DNA of 7,379 nt from positions 1 through 7,379 of the forward strand of contig JABFRZ010000341.1 in assembly GCA_013140785.1 (NCBI GenBank), given 5' to 3'. Of this stretch, positions 5,876-7,379 are shown piece after piece (the first letter of the stretch is position 1; each line of letters begins with the position of its first letter). Below the pieces are notes generated by a model. It searched no databases. It was not told where the DNA came from and saw only the letters and a list, made by a program, of their open reading frames with translations. The DNA is from Planctomycetota bacterium. GTDB lineage: Bacteria; Planctomycetota; UBA1135; GCA-002686595. A program made the translations under genes and the position numbers.

Positions 5876-7234
5876 ATGGGGATCTTCAAGGCCTATGACA
5901 TCCGCGGCGTCGTCCCGACCGAGCTCGACGCCGCGCTGGCAAAGAAGATCGGCAATGCCTTCGCGCGCTTGCTGAAAGCGAAGACCCTCGTGGTGGGTCA
6001 GGACATGCGCACGCACTCGCCCGCGCTCGCCGACGCGGTCAGCCAGGGCATGCGCGACGCGGGCGCGAACGTGATTCGCCTGGGGCTCGCGGAGACGCCG
6101 ATGGCGTACTACGCGATCGGTTCCCTGCCCTGCGACGGTGGGCTCTGCGTCACCGCCAGCCACAACCCGGGCCAGTACAACGGCATGAAGCTGTGCCGCG
6201 AGGGCGCGAAGCCGGTCTCGAAGGACACCGGCATTGCCGAGCTCGAGCGCATGTGCGCCGCGCCCTATCCCGCGCCGGTCGCGAAGCCCGGCAAGGAGGA
6301 GAAGCGCGAGCTGCTCGCCGAATACGCCGCGCACGTGGCCAAGTTCGCCAAGCTCGGGCGCGAGGTCTCCGTGGCGATCGACGCGGCCAATGGCATGGGC
6401 GGCTACACGCTGCCGGCGGTGCTCGAGCGCGTGCCCAAGATCCGCGCGCACACGCTGTACCTCGAGCCCGACGGCACCTTCCCGAACCACGAGGCGAACC
6501 CGCTGATCGAGGCCAACCTCGTGGACCTGAAGCAGCTCGTGAAGGCCAAGAAGGCCGAGCTCGGCGTGGCCTTCGACGGCGACGCCGACCGCTGCTGCTT
6601 CGTGGACGAGCAGGGCGACACGGCCGGCGCGGACCTGATCACCGCCTTGCTCGCGCCGGTGTTCCTGAAGCGCTTCCCGAAGACCGCGGTGGTCTACGAC
6701 CTGCGCTCCTCGTGGGCCGTCAAGGAGGAGATCCTCGAGGCCGGCGGCGTGCCCGTGCGCGACCGGGTTGGGCACTCCTTCATGAAGGCCACCATGCGCC
6801 AGAGGGGCGCCATGTTCGGGGGCGAGCTCTCGGGCCACTTCTACTTCGCCGAGAACTTCACGGCCGACTCCGGCATGATCGCCATGATGTCGGTCCTGTC
6901 GCTCTTGACCGCGCCGGAGAGCCGCGGCAAGAGCCTGAGCCAGCTGCTCCAGAAGGTGCGCCGCTACCACTCGACCGGTGAGATCAACTTCCACGTCGAG
7001 GACAAGCCGGCCATGATCGCGGCGCTGAAGCAGCGCTACGCGAGCGGGCGCCAGGACGAGCTCGACGGCATCACGGTCGAGTTCGGCGAGCTGGGCAAGG
7101 AGGCGTGGTGGTGGTTCAACGTGCGGCCGTCGAACACCGAGCCGCTCTTGCGCATGATCGTCGAGGCCTCGAGCGCGCGTCTCCGCGACCAGAAGAAGGC
7201 CGAGCTGATCGCGCTGCTGGGAACACCCGAATGA
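5876..7234 (+). CDS. Phosphomannomutase/phosphoglucomutase (alpha-D-phosphohexomutase)
   Basis: Interconverts hexose 6-phosphate and hexose 1-phosphate in the cytosol, feeding GDP-mannose or UDP-glucose synthesis for polysaccharides and glycoconjugates. At 452 residues it has the usual four-domain length of the bacterial ManB/AlgC group. FKAYDIRGV (4-12) is the family N-terminus. TASHNP (93-98) contains the phosphoserine Ser95. DGDADR (234-239) gives the Mg-binding Asp234, Asp236 and Asp238. DLRSSWAVKE (275-284) follows. GGELSGH (315-321) is the sugar-specificity loop of domain III, and RPSNTEP (417-423) is the phosphate-binding loop of domain IV. ATG 5876 puts the conserved N-terminus in place. 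The stop overlaps the next ATG as ATGA, implying translational coupling with the lipoprotein gene. Mannose versus glucose preference cannot be decided, since enzymes of this group often use both. The last codons (from 7216) lie in the terminal inverted repeat but keep a normal ending. Confidence 0.95.
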   Translation: MGIFKAYDIRGVVPTELDAALAKKIGNAFARLLKAKTLVVGQDMRTHSPALADAVSQGMRDAGANVIRLGLAETPMAYYAIGSLPCDGGLCVTASHNPGQYNGMKLCREGAKPVSKDTGIAELERMCAAPYPAPVAKPGKEEKRELLAEYAAHVAKFAKLGREVSVAIDAANGMGGYTLPAVLERVPKIRAHTLYLEPDGTFPNHEANPLIEANLVDLKQLVKAKKAELGVAFDGDADRCCFVDEQGDTAGADLITALLAPVFLKRFPKTAVVYDLRSSWAVKEEILEAGGVPVRDRVGHSFMKATMRQRGAMFGGELSGHFYFAENFTADSGMIAMMSVLSLLTAPESRGKSLSQLLQKVRRYHSTGEINFHVEDKPAMIAALKQRYASGRQDELDGITVEFGELGKEAWWWFNVRPSNTEPLLRMIVEASSARLRDQKKAELIALLGTPE

Positions 7235-7379
7235 AGCGCACTCTGGTTCTTTCCCCGTCGATCCTCGCCGCGTGCGTGGTGCTCGCCGCGGGTTGCCGCA
7301 ATCCCGCGGCGAGCACCACGCACGCGGCGAGGATCGACGGGGAAAGAACCAGAGTGCGCTTCATTCGGGTGTTCCCAGC
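7216..7379. repeat. Perfect 77-base inverted repeat ending the window (probable fold-back artefact)
   Basis: Bases 7216-7292 and 7303-7379 are exact reverse complements over all 77 positions, around a ten-base centre (7293-7302). The centre itself nearly continues the fold (TTGC-C-GCAA plus one extra T). The left arm covers the last codons and stop of the mutase gene and the first 20 codons of the lipoprotein gene. The right arm repeats this in reverse and stops exactly at the window edge. An exact inverted copy of a stop/start junction has no sensible biological role and would be a very unstable hairpin in vivo. A fold-back chimera from library preparation or an assembly artefact at a contig end is far more likely. 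Confidence 0.97.
7231..7379 (+). CDS. Lipoprotein gene, N-terminal part only (3' end lost in the terminal inverted repeat)
   Basis: An ATG overlapping the mutase stop (ATGA) opens a frame that begins MKRTLVLSPS, followed by a hydrophobic stretch ending LAAGC (residues 18-22). This is a lipoprotein signal peptide: Lys2 and Arg3, a hydrophobic core at about 5-20, and the lipobox Cys22 encoded at 7294-7296. The mature protein would start CRNP and be lipid-anchored, with function unknown. GGGA (7219-7222), eight bases upstream, is a possible ribosome site, and coupling to the mutase is likely. Codons after about 7302 are the reverse complement of the preceding sequence, and the frame runs off the window, so that part of the protein is probably false. 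The Cys codon lies in the unpaired centre and is lost if the fold is read on the - strand, which argues that the + reading is the genuine one. Confidence 0.6.
   Translation, partial: MKRTLVLSPSILAACVVLAAGCRNPAASTTHAARIDGERTRVRFIRVFP

Noticed and set aside
5585..6994. 469-codon open frame on the - strand opposite the mutase gene
   Set aside because: It is antisense to a gene with every catalytic motif intact. Its translation is Arg/His/Gly/Ala-rich low complexity, typical of the mirror frame of GC-rich coding DNA.
7116..7364. 82-codon - strand frame that begins with the same signal peptide as the + strand lipoprotein
   Set aside because: It is the mirror image produced by the terminal inverted repeat; the lipobox Cys is lost in this reading.
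1..7379. Mobile element, CRISPR, toxin-antitoxin or defence system
   Set aside because: No direct-repeat arrays, transposase, integrase, nuclease or toxin motifs were seen; all recognised genes are metabolic or envelope-related.

Overview
This is a GC-rich bacterial stretch of chromosomal type in which every supported gene reads on the + strand. The order is: the 3' tail of an unrecognised gene, S-adenosylmethionine synthetase (metK), a prepilin-like protein with an H-X9-DG C-terminal motif, a nine-helix UbiA-family prenyltransferase resembling decaprenyl-phosphate phosphoribosyltransferase, a class I/II aminotransferase, a low-specificity L-threonine aldolase, a small beta-rich hypothetical reading frame, a phosphomannomutase/phosphoglucomutase, and the start of a lipoprotein gene. 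The H-X9-DG prepilin is typical of Planctomycetota and related PVC bacteria. With the very GC-rich third codon positions, it makes a high-GC planctomycete-like organism the best guess. This is inference from one marker, and no rRNA or other taxonomic marker is present.

Layout: gaps are short (about 46 bases after metK, 47 after the prepilin, 154 before the aminotransferase, 11 before the aldolase), and the lipoprotein start overlaps the mutase stop as ATGA. The only sizeable stretch without a confident gene is 5402-5875, which holds a weak 98-residue frame and a candidate promoter. The genes are mostly housekeeping: methionine to SAM, amino-acid transamination, threonine/glycine interconversion, sugar-phosphate isomerisation for glycans, and a polyprenyl-phosphate sugar donor. 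They do not form one obvious pathway. I see no phage, transposon, CRISPR, defence or toxin-antitoxin system, no tRNA or rRNA, and no supported gene on the - strand.

Two things stand out. First, all six confident complete genes are preceded by a TANNNT hexamer, TAGSST in five cases and TACCTT in the sixth. In metK, the aldolase and the mutase it is followed directly by CTCG and lies only 6-8 bases before the start codon, with no Shine-Dalgarno sequence, as expected for leaderless transcripts. In the prepilin and aminotransferase genes it lies further upstream and a purine-rich ribosome site is present. Second, the last 164 bases are a 77-base perfect inverted repeat around a 10-base centre, spanning the mutase stop and lipoprotein start. 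It runs exactly to the end of the window and looks like a fold-back sequencing or assembly artefact at a contig end, so sequence after about 7302 should not be trusted.
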